Shown here: positions 1-8,836 of the stretch, piece by piece
Position numbering within the stretch: position 1 is the first letter of the stretch
Layout: the number at the start of each line of letters is the position of its first letter
Assembly (NCBI GenBank): GCA_003669055.1
Contig: RAYB01000003.1
Coordinates: forward strand, 124,001 to 188,000
DNA length: 64,000 nt
Direction of reading: 5' to 3'
Source: a bacterium 1XD21-70
GTDB taxonomy: Bacteria > Bacillota > Clostridia > Lachnospirales > Lachnospiraceae
Program-made: the position numbers and the translations under genes
The notes under the pieces: generated by a model
The model's input: the letters and a program-made list of their open reading frames with translations, nothing else
Told to the model about the DNA's origin: nothing
Databases searched by the model: none

Positions 1-1446
1 AACAATGACCTGGCGGACGCGCTTGCCCACTTAAGCACCGCCATTGAACAAAACCCGGAACGGATGCAGTACCGCATGATCCGTGGCCACATTTATCTGG
101 ACCACGGCAAATATAAGGCCGCGCTGGCCGATTACGCGGTCGCCAAGCAGCAATATAGCGATTCCGCGGTTCTCCACTACAACACCGGACTATGCCAGGA
201 AGCCCTGGGCATGAAGGTATTGGCCATGGAATGCTATGAAGAGACCCTGAAATACAAGCAGATCCATAGAGAAGCCTGTGAAAAGCTGGCCGATTATTAT
301 AAAGAGCGTTATCAGGATCAGAATAACCCGGAAGATTTTAAAAAGGCTATCTCCTACATGAACCGTCAGATCGAAGCCCGGCCCACCTGCCATGACCTTG
401 TCCACCGGGGATTGTTCTATATGAACAATATGGACATCGATGAAGCCATCCGCGATTTTGAGGAAGCCTTAAAATACGGCCCCGATGAATGGGTGATCTA
501 CAATAATATTGGCTGCTGCTATGAACGCCTGGGGGAATTCCAGAAAGCTATCTCCTATTTTGAACAGGCGCTGGAACACCTGGGGGACAAAAAGAGCCAG
601 CTTCCCTACGGCAATCTTGCCGACTGCTATGAGGCACTGGGAGATTATCATAAATCCATCGAATGCTACCTGAAAAATCTGGAAAATGAACCGGATGACA
701 AGAGCATTTTTAAGGAACTCGGATTTTTATACCGCTATCTGGGGGATTATAAACAGGCACTCAAATATTTTGAGAAAGACCCGGAGAATAAGTCCTACTA
801 TGCCCGGATCGGCGATGTCCAATATCTGCAGGGGCACACCACCCTGGCGCTGCGCACCTACAAAAAAGGGGTCCAAACCGCAAAGAAAGACCAGAAGGCT
901 GACCGCTACAGTGACCTCGCCTCCTATTATAAGGACCAGCTGATGGATTTTAAGAAGGCTGAGGCCTGCTACCTGAAAGCCCTGGCGATTGAAAATGACC
1001 CCGATGAACTCCATGAACTGGAATGGGAGCTGGCTTCCATCTGTTTCCGCATGAGGCGTTTTAAGGATGCCAAGCTGCACGCGCAGAGATCCCTGGATCA
1101 TTTTTCCCGCACCAAATGGGCTTCCGAGGAGATCTATCTGAATTACCGGCCATACCGGCCCGCACGCCTGATGCGCCAGGCCTGGATTTATATTTGCCTG
1201 GGAGAGACCGAAAAGGGCTTAAGCTATTTCCGTCAGATGAACGAATGCCTGCGCTGCCGGCAATGCCGCCACCAGGAATGCTTTGAGGGTTATCTGTACC
1301 TGGCCATGTATTATGAAGCCATTGAAGATTATGGCCAGGCTGTGGCTTACTATGAGAAGGTCCTGGAGATAAATCCCCACAGCATCACAGCCCGGGCAAC
1401 ACTGACCCACCTACAACAACAATTGAAAAAGAAAGGCAAAATATGA
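1..1446 (+). CDS. TPR-repeat protein (5' partial)
   Basis: The reading frame is open from base 1, so the true start lies outside the window; the first internal ATG is at 64. At least 481 residues are made almost entirely of 34-residue tetratricopeptide repeats (alternating Tyr/Ala/Leu helices, for example the stretches with [20 protein letters not shown] and [20 protein letters not shown]). Such solenoids bind partner proteins. Near the C-terminus there is a cysteine cluster (CLRCRQC followed by QEC) that could bind metal. The stop codon overlaps the start of the Hsp70 gene by 4 bases, so the two are translationally coupled and the TPR protein probably works as a co-chaperone or client adaptor for it. 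That role is inference; the repeats are clear. Confidence 0.85.
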   Translation, partial: NNDLADALAHLSTAIEQNPERMQYRMIRGHIYLDHGKYKAALADYAVAKQQYSDSAVLHYNTGLCQEALGMKVLAMECYEETLKYKQIHREACEKLADYYKERYQDQNNPEDFKKAISYMNRQIEARPTCHDLVHRGLFYMNNMDIDEAIRDFEEALKYGPDEWVIYNNIGCCYERLGEFQKAISYFEQALEHLGDKKSQLPYGNLADCYEALGDYHKSIECYLKNLENEPDDKSIFKELGFLYRYLGDYKQALKYFEKDPENKSYYARIGDVQYLQGHTTLALRTYKKGVQTAKKDQKADRYSDLASYYKDQLMDFKKAEACYLKALAIENDPDELHELEWELASICFRMRRFKDAKLHAQRSLDHFSRTKWASEEIYLNYRPYRPARLMRQAWIYICLGETEKGLSYFRQMNECLRCRQCRHQECFEGYLYLAMYYEAIEDYGQAVAYYEKVLEINPHSITARATLTHLQQQLKKKGKI

Positions 1447-3134
1447 TTATTGGAATTGACCTTGGCACCACCAACAGCCTGGTGGCCTGCTTTACGGAAG
1501 ACGGGCCGAAGATCATCCCCAACCGGCTCGGCAAACACCTGACCCCCTCTGTCGTCAGCATTGACGAGGAGGAGCAGGTTTATGTGGGAGAATCGGCGGT
1601 AGAACGCAGCCTCTTATATCCGGGCAGCGCCGCCTCTGTCTTTAAGCGGGATATGGGCAGCAAACGACAGTTCCAGCTGCTCCACAAGACGTTTCTGGCA
1701 GAAGAATTATCCGCCCTGGTGCTTCGTGTCCTCAAGGAGGATGCGGAAAGCTACCTGGGGGAAGAGGTGACGGAAGCCGTCATCAGCGTGCCTGCTTATT
1801 TTAACGACCAGCGCCGCAAGGCAACCAAGCGGGCCGGGGAGATGGCCGGCATGAAGGTAGAACGTATCATCAGCGAGCCTACGGCTGCCGCCATCGCTTA
1901 TGGCCTGTACCAGAACCAGGACTCTGCCCGTTTCCTGGTATTCGACTTAGGGGGCGGCACCTTTGATGTGTCGATCCTGGAATTGTTTGATACCATCCTG
2001 GAAGTCCGTGCCGTAGCCGGTGACAATTTCCTGGGCGGTGAGGATTTCACCGCCGTGCTGGAGACGATGTTCTTTGAAAAGCACTCCCAGCTGGACCGCC
2101 TGTCACTGAGCGAGAAGGTTCTGCGGCATATCCATAAGCAGGCGGAGCAGTGCAAGCTGGGCTTCTCTGATAAACGGGTGTCCGTGATGCGCTGCCGCAT
2201 TGACGAGGAGACCTACGAACTGGAGGTTGACCTGGCCAAATACGAAGAAGCCTGCAGCGACCTTTTGGAACGCATCCGCAAGCCGGTCAAGCGCAGCCTG
2301 GCCGACGCCCATGTGCGCCTGTCTGATATTGACAAAGTCGTGTTGGTGGGCGGAGCCACCAAAAGCCCTATTGTGCGCCGCTTCGTGAGCAAGCTATTCA
2401 AAATGCTGCCTGATACCAACATCAACCCTGACGAAGCCGTCGCCCTCGGCGCTGCCATCCAGGGCGCCATGAAAGAACGCAAGGATGCCATCAAGGAAGT
2501 GATCCTCACCGATGTCTGCCCCTTCACCCTCGGCACCGAGGTTGTCCGCGAATGGGCGGAGAACCGGTACGAAAACGGGGTATTCTGCCCCATTATTGAA
2601 CGCAATACCGTGATTCCGGCCAGCCGTACCGAACGCCTTTACACGGTACGTGACAACCAGGACAAGATCCGTGTCAATGTGCTGCAGGGGGAAAGCCGCT
2701 TTGCCGCCAATAACCTTTCCCTGGGTGAACTGCTGATCGACATCCCCGCCGCCAAGGCCGGGCAGGAGGCCGTGGATGTCACCTACACCTATGACATCAA
2801 CTCCCTGTTAGAGGTCGAGGTCAAGGTGGTTTCCAACCAGAATGTGATGAAAAAGGTGTTCTTCGGACGGGATGTTGACATGACGCCGGAGGAGATCGAG
2901 GAACGCCTTAAAACCCTCTCCTACCTGAAAATCCATCCCCGGGACCGGGAGGAGAACAAATACCTCCTGCTGCGGGGGGAACGGGTCTATGAGGAAAGCT
3001 TAGGGGAAGACCGCCTGTTCGTGGAATCTGCGATCCGGAAATTTGAAAAAGCACTGAACACTTACGACCAGGGGATTATCGAGGAGGCAAAGACAGCCTT
3101 TAAGGAATTCCTGGAAATGATGGAGGAGCCATAA
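1443..3134 (+). CDS. Hsp70-family chaperone, HscC-like
   Basis: An ATP-dependent cytosolic chaperone of 563 residues. The nucleotide-binding domain is complete: phosphate-1 motif IDLGTTNS at residues 5-12, phosphate-2 motif [10 protein letters not shown] at 168-177, and the adenosine motif [10 protein letters not shown] near 300. The substrate-binding beta domain follows, but the C-terminal lid is short and lacks the long disordered tail of DnaK, as in HscC-type Hsp70s of about 560 residues. Start ATG overlaps the stop of the TPR gene (ATGA). No grpE or dnaJ is seen in the window; the upstream part of the operon is not visible. It is a dedicated, not the housekeeping, Hsp70. Confidence 0.9.
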   Translation: MIIGIDLGTTNSLVACFTEDGPKIIPNRLGKHLTPSVVSIDEEEQVYVGESAVERSLLYPGSAASVFKRDMGSKRQFQLLHKTFLAEELSALVLRVLKEDAESYLGEEVTEAVISVPAYFNDQRRKATKRAGEMAGMKVERIISEPTAAAIAYGLYQNQDSARFLVFDLGGGTFDVSILELFDTILEVRAVAGDNFLGGEDFTAVLETMFFEKHSQLDRLSLSEKVLRHIHKQAEQCKLGFSDKRVSVMRCRIDEETYELEVDLAKYEEACSDLLERIRKPVKRSLADAHVRLSDIDKVVLVGGATKSPIVRRFVSKLFKMLPDTNINPDEAVALGAAIQGAMKERKDAIKEVILTDVCPFTLGTEVVREWAENRYENGVFCPIIERNTVIPASRTERLYTVRDNQDKIRVNVLQGESRFAANNLSLGELLIDIPAAKAGQEAVDVTYTYDINSLLEVEVKVVSNQNVMKKVFFGRDVDMTPEEIEERLKTLSYLKIHPRDREENKYLLLRGERVYEESLGEDRLFVESAIRKFEKALNTYDQGIIEEAKTAFKEFLEMMEEP

Positions 3135-3144
3135 CCGGCTCCTC
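3123..3144. terminator. hairpin between convergent hsp70 and yitT
   Basis: GAGGAGCC (3123-3130) pairs perfectly with GGCTCCTC (3137-3144) around a 6-base loop that contains the hsp70 stop codon; a pyrimidine-rich stretch follows. Likely terminates the hsp70 transcript; the U-tract is weak. Confidence 0.5.
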
Positions 3145-3164
3145 TTCCTTCTCTTATCACTGAT

Positions 3165-4037
3165 TTATGAGTAATATTTCTTGCTCATTGAGAACCCGCG
3201 CCCCCGCACCTCACTGACACGGCTGACTACCAGGAAGCTTTCCGGGTCAATCGCACGGATCAGCTTCTCCACCCGGGGCAGTTCCCTGTTGGAAATCACG
3301 CTGAAAATAATCTGTGTCTCCTGGTGCAGATAACCGCCTTCCCCGTAAATCATAGTCACGCCGCGGTCCAGCTGCTCCAAAATGGCATCCCGGATCTCTT
3401 TCGGATAACGCGTAACCACTTTCACCTCCGTGCGCACAGTCCCCATCAGCATCAGCTTATCCAGCACCACTGTATAGGTCAGCACCAGCAAGATCCCGTA
3501 CAGAAGCTTCTCCGGTGTGCTCCAAAAGGCCTGTGCCAGAAGAATGCAAAAATCAAACACATAAAGGCTGGCCGAAATCGGGATCCGGAAATAACGGTTC
3601 AGCACTAAAGGAGGGATATCCATCCCCCCCGTCGAGGCTCCCGCACGGATCACAATCCCCAAGGACAGACCGACCCCCAGCCCGGAAAACAAGGTACAGA
3701 GCAAAACATCCTGCGTAACCACCAGGTCTCCCAGCAGGCGGTCAAATAACTCGAGCGCTATCGGATACATAAATGTGCTGAGCAAAGTAGTGGCCGCAAA
3801 CTTTTTTCCCAGCAAAACAAGGCCTGCCACCAGCATCACAATATTAAATATCAGCACAAACATAGATACCGGAATGCCAAGGCTATGGTTTATCGCCAGC
3901 GCAATCCCTGTAGTCCCCCCGGTCACCAAATCCGCAGGCAAAAGGAACAGCTTCACTGTCAGCGCATAAAGCAAATTACCGGCCACCACCAGCAAAACCA
4001 TTCCCGGAGCCTGAAACATCCCTTCTTTTTTCTCCAT
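3165..4037 (-). CDS. YitT-family membrane protein
   Basis: A 290-residue protein of the YitT family: an N-terminal part with five to six hydrophobic helices (for example LVVAGNLLYALTVKLFLLP) and a C-terminal soluble DUF2179 domain ending in EVRGRGFS. Residues TGGTTGIAL and STGGMDI are family hallmarks. The transport or sensing role of YitT proteins is not established. The start is supported by GAGGAGG eight bases upstream. A second family member lies at 26973-27836. It is transcribed from its own promoter at 4173-4201 and converges on the Hsp70 gene. Confidence 0.9.
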   Translation of the reverse strand: MEKKEGMFQAPGMVLLVVAGNLLYALTVKLFLLPADLVTGGTTGIALAINHSLGIPVSMFVLIFNIVMLVAGLVLLGKKFAATTLLSTFMYPIALELFDRLLGDLVVTQDVLLCTLFSGLGVGLSLGIVIRAGASTGGMDIPPLVLNRYFRIPISASLYVFDFCILLAQAFWSTPEKLLYGILLVLTYTVVLDKLMLMGTVRTEVKVVTRYPKEIRDAILEQLDRGVTMIYGEGGYLHQETQIIFSVISNRELPRVEKLIRAIDPESFLVVSRVSEVRGRGFSMSKKYYS

Positions 4038-4332
4038 TTTCCAACCTCCTCATCCTTATTCACCTCCAAAGCCCCTCACATCCATATGCCACCCGGAACC
4101 TCCAAAAAAAATACGCCTGGCAGGGGTTTTCCCTGACAGACGTGGATCGAGGCTTTGCCTAATACATCCAATATTATAACGAACAAAGTAAGAAAAATCA
4201 AGGGGTTTGGAAGTAGGTACGCTACAAAATCTGACATGGATTGTTCCAGGTGTTTGACACTTTTTAAAGATCATATCGCCGTTCCATCTATTTTTCAAAA
4301 TTGCCGGGAATTTCCTTTTGCCGTGCAAGTAT
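4038..4332 (-). other. leader of yitT and spacer behind lacI
   Basis: About 295 bases without a convincing gene. It contains the yitT promoter and about 130 nt of 5' leader. A 107-codon minus-strand frame here has no ribosome binding site and no protein-like composition. No known riboswitch was recognised. Confidence 0.6.
4173..4201 (-). promoter_or_regulatory. sigma-A promoter of yitT
   Basis: Read on the minus strand: -35 TTGATT (4201-4196), 17-base spacer, -10 TATAAT (4178-4173). It points at the yitT gene starting at 4037. Confidence 0.75.
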
Positions 4333-5364
4333 TTACAAGTCCGCGCCTTCCCCCTCATGCCATATTCCAACTGTATCATGTTCCGCTAAGGTGGTTTTAT
4401 AGCATTTGCTGATAAGCCCGGATTCCTCTCCCTTAAGAATCCGGTCTAAGGACACAATGCTGTCATGTCCGATCTCATACAAAGGCTGCTGCACGCTGGT
4501 GATACGGGGTCCACGATACGAATGGTCATAGCTTTTCAGATTATCAAACCCTACCACAGACACATCTCCTGGCACAGAAAACCCCAAATCTCCCAAAGCA
4601 TTGATTACCTGAATAGCAATTTTGTCATCACTGCAGAAAACAGCCGTTGGCCGGTTGGGAGCTTTCATCATCTCCTGAAATTGAGGAAGGGACAAAACAG
4701 AATTATTCAATGTATTTTGGATATAAGAACTTTGGATGGTAAGCCCGTTTTCCTGCATGGCCTCCGTATATCCGCTGAACCGCTCCAAAATCACCTTTTT
4801 ATTGGGATTTCCCATAACATGGGCAATTCTTTTATGCCCATGCCGGATAAGATAAAAAACGGCATCCCTGGCTCCTGTCACATTATCAATGAGGAATTGA
4901 TTCAGAGGCAAAGTCTGAAAATTATTTTCCACCAAAAGAAGAGGAAACTGAACACGGTGCAAATGCTCAATCATCGCCTTATCGCTGAATAATGAGCCAT
5001 ACAAAACAATGGCATCCGATATTCCGTTCGTCAAGTACTCAATATAGCGGTCTCTGATTTTCTCGTCCTTTCCCAGACTGCAGAAAATAACATTGCGTCC
5101 CAGTTCGAGGGAAGCCTCCTCTATGCCGCGAATTAAATCACAAAAAAAAGGATCATGGATATTCCTGAGCAAAACGGCAATGGAGTCAGTCTGCTTTTTC
5201 ACCAGGGAACGGGCGGCATTATTAGGAAAATACCCCAATTCCCGGATTGCCTGATCCACTTTTTCCTTTGTTTTTTTTGAAACCTTTTCCGATCCATTGA
5301 TGACTCTGGATACAGTTGTTAAGGAAACACCTGATAGGCGAGCCACATCTTTGATTGTTTTCAT
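4333..5364 (-). CDS. LacI-family transcriptional repressor
   Basis: A 343-residue regulator with an N-terminal LacI helix-turn-helix (residues 2-25, with the VSLTTVSRVING signature) and a periplasmic-binding-protein-like effector domain (DAIVLYGS, FCSDDKIAIQVINAL, VVGFDN). It is divergent from the sugar-uptake operon starting at 5606 and very likely represses it through the palindrome at 5559-5576; a second partial site lies between the two genes. The inducer is probably a sugar or glycoside carried by the neighbouring ABC system; its identity cannot be read from sequence. Confidence 0.92.
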   Translation of the reverse strand: MKTIKDVARLSGVSLTTVSRVINGSEKVSKKTKEKVDQAIRELGYFPNNAARSLVKKQTDSIAVLLRNIHDPFFCDLIRGIEEASLELGRNVIFCSLGKDEKIRDRYIEYLTNGISDAIVLYGSLFSDKAMIEHLHRVQFPLLLVENNFQTLPLNQFLIDNVTGARDAVFYLIRHGHKRIAHVMGNPNKKVILERFSGYTEAMQENGLTIQSSYIQNTLNNSVLSLPQFQEMMKAPNRPTAVFCSDDKIAIQVINALGDLGFSVPGDVSVVGFDNLKSYDHSYRGPRITSVQQPLYEIGHDSIVSLDRILKGEESGLISKCYKTTLAEHDTVGIWHEGEGADL

Positions 5365-5396
5365 TCTTTTTCCCCTTTGTGAAAATCTTTCATTTT

Positions 5397-5425
5397 ATTA
5401 TAGCACAACAAAAAAAATAGTGCAA
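5397..5425 (-). promoter_or_regulatory. promoter of the lacI gene
   Basis: Minus strand: -35 TTGCAC (5425-5420), 17-base spacer, -10 TATAAT (5402-5397) with the extended TGC before it. Confidence 0.75.
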
Positions 5426-5449
5426 TAAAGGCTATATGATTTTAAAAAT

Positions 5450-5463
5450 TAATAACGTTACCA
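5450..5463. promoter_or_regulatory. auxiliary LacI-type half operator
   Basis: The sequence TAACGTTACCATT at this site matches one full arm of the main operator at 5561-5574; the other arm is degraded. Its centre (5456/5457) is 111 bp from the centre of the main operator, close to an integral number of helical turns, so a DNA loop is possible. Confidence 0.5.
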
Positions 5464-5515
5464 TTTTTTAACACAAAAATATAAACAAAAAATTTATTTA
5501 TTTCCCAAAAAGCAC

Positions 5516-5544
5516 TTGCATATCTGCAAAATTAATGCTAATAT
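5516..5544 (+). promoter_or_regulatory. promoter of the sugar-uptake operon
   Basis: -35 TTGCAT (5516-5521), 17-base spacer, -10 TAATAT (5539-5544) with extended TGC. Transcription should begin near 5551. Confidence 0.8.
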
Positions 5545-5558
5545 ATAGCCATGGAAAT

Positions 5559-5576
5559 AATGGTAACGTTACCATT
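5559..5576. promoter_or_regulatory. LacI-family operator
   Basis: AATGGTAACGTTACCATT is a perfect 18-bp palindrome with the CG centre typical of LacI-family operators. It lies just after the predicted transcription start, a textbook position for repression by the divergent LacI protein. CcpA binding is an alternative, but the match to the usual cre consensus is poorer. Confidence 0.85.
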
Positions 5577-5605
5577 TTAAAAAAATAAAATTTCAGGAGG
5601 ACGCT

Positions 5606-6919
5606 ATGAAAAAAACATGGAAAAAACAAGTAAGCCTGACCACAGCAGCACTATTGACATTGGGATTGATGACTGGATGTTCTTCCGGCAAACCATTGCA
5701 AGAAGAACCGGCTGCCGCACAGCCGCCTGCAGCCGGACAGGCAGAGACAAAAACCAACACAAATCCAGCTGCGGCTGAGCAGACAACCATCACCTTCTGG
5801 GATGGCAACTGGCAGGAAAGTGTCTGGCCGGAGATAGAAGCCATCTGGAATCAGGAGCACCCGGAGATCAAGGTTGAGGCTGAGTTCCAGGCAGATCTTG
5901 CCAATGACAAGTACATGTTGGCCTTGACCAACGGAACTGCCCCGGATGTTTTATCCTGCGCATTGGACTGGGTAACTACCTTCGGCAGTGCAGGCCTTCT
6001 GGCACCCATGAATGAGTACATAGCAGCAGATTCCCTGGATGTGAACCAATATGTAAAAGGCGCCATTGACGCATCTACGGTGAACGGCAATCTGTACGGC
6101 CTTCCCTTTAGAAGTGAAACCTTCGTTATGTATTACAATAAGGATATCCTCTCTGCAGCCGGCTATGACACGCCTCCGGCTACCTGGGACGAGGTAAAGG
6201 AGGTCGCTGCTGCCTGTACCAAAGACGGGGTATACGGCTATGGCCTATGCGGAACCAACTATTCCAACCTTTCTTTCCAGTATATTACCATGCTGCGCTC
6301 CTCTGGCGGTTCCATCTTAAATGGAGATGATACAGCTTCTGAGCTGGGCAATGAGGTGGCAATCCAGACTGCACAAGTATACAAGGATCTGGCTGCCTAT
6401 GCGCCGGAGTCCTTATTGGAAAATGACAATATTGCCAACCGGACGCTTTTTGCCAGCGGAAAAGTAGCCATGTACTTAAGCGGCATCTATGATCTGGAAG
6501 AGATTGTAAAGGCCAATCCGGATTTAAATTTTGCCTGTGCTATGGTACCCACAGCCAACGGGGCGGAAAGAAATACGATTCTAGGCGGATGGTCTGTAGC
6601 TATCTCCAAGACCAGCAAACAGCAGCAGGCTGCCTGGGAATTCGTCAAATTCCTTACCAGGCCTGACATTGCTGCCATCTACACCAATACCTTTACCGGA
6701 ACCGGAGAAGTGGCTGCCCGTTATACTGATTATCCGGAAGATATTATTAAGCCCAATGCCGATGCCTTGCAGTATGCCAATGCGCTTCCTTCTGTAAAAA
6801 ATATTGTAGGGATCCGTCAGGCTATGCTGGATTATCTCCAGCCCATATTATCGGAAAACATGTCAGCCGAGGAAGCCTGCGCTGCCTTAAATGAGGCTGT
6901 AAACGAGCTGCTGCAATAA
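5606..6919 (+). CDS. ABC sugar-binding lipoprotein (family 1)
   Basis: A 437-residue extracellular solute-binding protein anchored to the membrane by a lipid on Cys25 (lipobox LMTGC after a charged MKKTWKK start and a hydrophobic core). A Pro/Ala-rich linker follows, then the family 1 fold (ITFWDGNWQESVWPEIEAIW, VMYYNKDILSAAGYD, ILGGWSVAIS). It delivers a carbohydrate to the permeases encoded next. The downstream beta-glucosidase and dehydratase suggest an oligosaccharide or glycoside containing a sugar acid, which is inference. Start supported by AGGAGG eight bases upstream. No ATPase gene accompanies it, as is common when a shared MsmX-type ATPase serves several importers. Confidence 0.93.
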   Translation: MKKTWKKQVSLTTAALLTLGLMTGCSSGKPLQEEPAAAQPPAAGQAETKTNTNPAAAEQTTITFWDGNWQESVWPEIEAIWNQEHPEIKVEAEFQADLANDKYMLALTNGTAPDVLSCALDWVTTFGSAGLLAPMNEYIAADSLDVNQYVKGAIDASTVNGNLYGLPFRSETFVMYYNKDILSAAGYDTPPATWDEVKEVAAACTKDGVYGYGLCGTNYSNLSFQYITMLRSSGGSILNGDDTASELGNEVAIQTAQVYKDLAAYAPESLLENDNIANRTLFASGKVAMYLSGIYDLEEIVKANPDLNFACAMVPTANGAERNTILGGWSVAISKTSKQQQAAWEFVKFLTRPDIAAIYTNTFTGTGEVAARYTDYPEDIIKPNADALQYANALPSVKNIVGIRQAMLDYLQPILSENMSAEEACAALNEAVNELLQ

Positions 6920-6984
6920 AATGTAACAGGACAGACGGGCACGAAGAGCCCTATCCAAGTCATTCATTCCATTGACAACAACCA

Positions 6985-7023
6985 AGCAGGCTTCGCAAAA
7001 TCACAGCGAAGTCTGCTGTTTTT
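6985..7023 (+). terminator. intra-operon terminator-like hairpin
   Basis: AGCAGGCTTCGC (6985-6996) pairs with GCGAAGTCTGCT (7006-7017), one G-U pair, 9-base loop, followed by GTTTTT. Placed between the binding protein and the permeases, it probably lets the abundant binding protein be made in excess or stabilises its mRNA 3' end. Confidence 0.75.
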
Positions 7024-7038
7024 AAAAGAGGTGAGAAG

Positions 7039-7917
7039 ATGATAAAAAAGTTCAAGCGCTCCGGTGCAGGCTATGTAATGCCTGCCCTTCTGGTCATAGC
7101 AGTGGTTATGATGTATCCCCTGGTATACACCCTGATCATGGGCTTTTTTGAAAACACCCTGTTTTTAGAGACCCCCGCCTTCTGCGGCATAAGCCAGTTT
7201 GAAAAATTATTCTCTGACAAGGTTTTTATCGGCTCTATCAAAAACACCTTGGTCTGGACCTTTGGCAGCGTGTTTTTTCAGTTTTCTTTAGGCTTTGCCC
7301 TGGCTCTGCTTCTGCACCAGCCATTTGTGAAGGGAAAAGCCCTGATCCGCATCCTGCTTATGATCCCCTGGGTCACTCCCAGTATCATTGGCTCTGCTGT
7401 GTGGAAATGGATGTATAATGCGGATTACGGAATTATCAATTTCCTTTTCTGCTCTCTGGGGCTGATTGAGAAAAACCAGACATGGCTTTCCAATCCCAAC
7501 ATTGCCATGTGGTCCGTGATTGCTGTCAATACATGGAAAATGTTTCCCTTTATTCTTTTGATGATCGAAGCCTCTCTCCAGGGAGTTTCCAAAGACCTGA
7601 AGGAAGCTGCTCTCATTGATGGGGCTAATATATGGAATATTTTCAAAAATGTTACCTGGCCCTCCATCGCCGCCACCTGCTACTCCACGATTTTGCTGAT
7701 GATCATCTGGACTCTTAATGCCTTTACCTTTATCTATGCCATGACAGAGGGAGGACCGGCCCATAAGACAGAAGTTATGGCCATGTACATTTATAAAAAG
7801 GCTTTTATGAATTACGATTTTGGTATTGCCAGTGCTGCCAGCGCCGTACTTTTCGTCCTGTCTATGGCTGTCAGCCTTGTATACCTGTATCTGACCAGAG
7901 ATAAGGAGGGGAATTAA
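7039..7917 (+). CDS. ABC sugar permease, MalF type
   Basis: A 292-residue integral membrane protein with six predicted helices and the EAA loop (EAALIDGANIWNIFKNVTWP) that docks on the ATPase. It resembles MalF/UgpA-type permeases of carbohydrate importers. A GAGGTGAGAAG ribosome binding site precedes the start. It is one base away from the second permease gene and forms the translocation pore with it. Confidence 0.93.
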   Translation: MIKKFKRSGAGYVMPALLVIAVVMMYPLVYTLIMGFFENTLFLETPAFCGISQFEKLFSDKVFIGSIKNTLVWTFGSVFFQFSLGFALALLLHQPFVKGKALIRILLMIPWVTPSIIGSAVWKWMYNADYGIINFLFCSLGLIEKNQTWLSNPNIAMWSVIAVNTWKMFPFILLMIEASLQGVSKDLKEAALIDGANIWNIFKNVTWPSIAATCYSTILLMIIWTLNAFTFIYAMTEGGPAHKTEVMAMYIYKKAFMNYDFGIASAASAVLFVLSMAVSLVYLYLTRDKEGN

Positions 7918-7918
7918 T

Positions 7919-8773
7919 ATGCCGAAAATGAAAAAATCTGTGACAGGAACCAATATCATATGGCAGATTCTTACTTACGCTATCCTGCTCCTTGTGGTGC
8001 TTGTGGCGGTTTTCCCGGCAATCTGGATGCTTTCCACCTCCATCAAACTGCCCACGGAACAGTATGATATTCCGCCTCAGATCATTCCTGACACACCTAC
8101 CCTGTCAAACTATGTGACGGTTCTCACTAACACAAAAATGTTCGATGCCTTTGTCAACAGCCTGATTATCACCCTTTCCGTTGTTGGAGTCACCCTTTTT
8201 ATCTCCGTGCTGGCCGGGTACGGACTCAGCCGGTACCGCTTCCGGGGCCATGGCTTTTTAAAGGTGGGGCTGCTGTTTGGACAGATGATTCCCAGTGTGG
8301 TAATCATCATCCCCCTTTACTTTCTGGCATCCAAATCCCAGCTTCTCGACACCCACTTTTCTCTCATTATGGCTGACATGGCTCTGACTATCCCTATGGG
8401 AGTGATTATGCTCAGTTCCTTTTTTGAGACCGTTCCCAGGGAGTTAGAGGAGGCTGCCAAGATTGATGGTTGTACAGGGATTGGGGCTCTGTTCCGGGTG
8501 GTTTTGCCTATCGCAAAGCCTGGGCTGATCTCCGTGACCATCTATACCTATATTCATGCCTGGGAAGAATTCTTGTTTGCCCTGAACTTAAGCACCTCCA
8601 CCAAGACAAGAACACTGCCCATTGCCATCCATATGTTTGCCGGGGAATTTGCGGTGGACTGGGGCGCTACTATGGCCGCATCAGCGGTTGTGGCATTTCC
8701 CGTGCTTTTGATTTTCCTGGCCTGCAATAAGTATTTTGTCAAAGGTATGGCAGACGGAGCGGTAAAGGGATAG
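7919..8773 (+). CDS. ABC sugar permease, MalG type
   Basis: A 284-residue permease with six membrane helices and an EAA motif (EEAAKIDGCTGIGALFRVVLP). The sequence ALNLSTSTKTRTLPIAI near the C-terminus is typical of MalG/AraQ-type subunits. Partner of the preceding MalF-type subunit; the start follows AAGGAGGGGAATTAAT. Confidence 0.93.
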   Translation: MPKMKKSVTGTNIIWQILTYAILLLVVLVAVFPAIWMLSTSIKLPTEQYDIPPQIIPDTPTLSNYVTVLTNTKMFDAFVNSLIITLSVVGVTLFISVLAGYGLSRYRFRGHGFLKVGLLFGQMIPSVVIIIPLYFLASKSQLLDTHFSLIMADMALTIPMGVIMLSSFFETVPRELEEAAKIDGCTGIGALFRVVLPIAKPGLISVTIYTYIHAWEEFLFALNLSTSTKTRTLPIAIHMFAGEFAVDWGATMAASAVVAFPVLLIFLACNKYFVKGMADGAVKG

Positions 8774-8836
8774 CTGAGATTTGAAAACAGGGAAAAAGCA
8801 CACAATCCCAAATATATAGAAAGGAAAACCTGTTTT

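Noticed and set aside
4056-4379. 107-codon minus-strand frame between yitT and lacI
   Set aside because: No ribosome binding site, overlaps the lacI 3' end and the yitT promoter, and does not look like a protein.
5450-5576. CcpA cre sites
   Set aside because: The palindrome TGGTAACGTTACCA departs from the usual cre pattern and fits a local LacI protein better.
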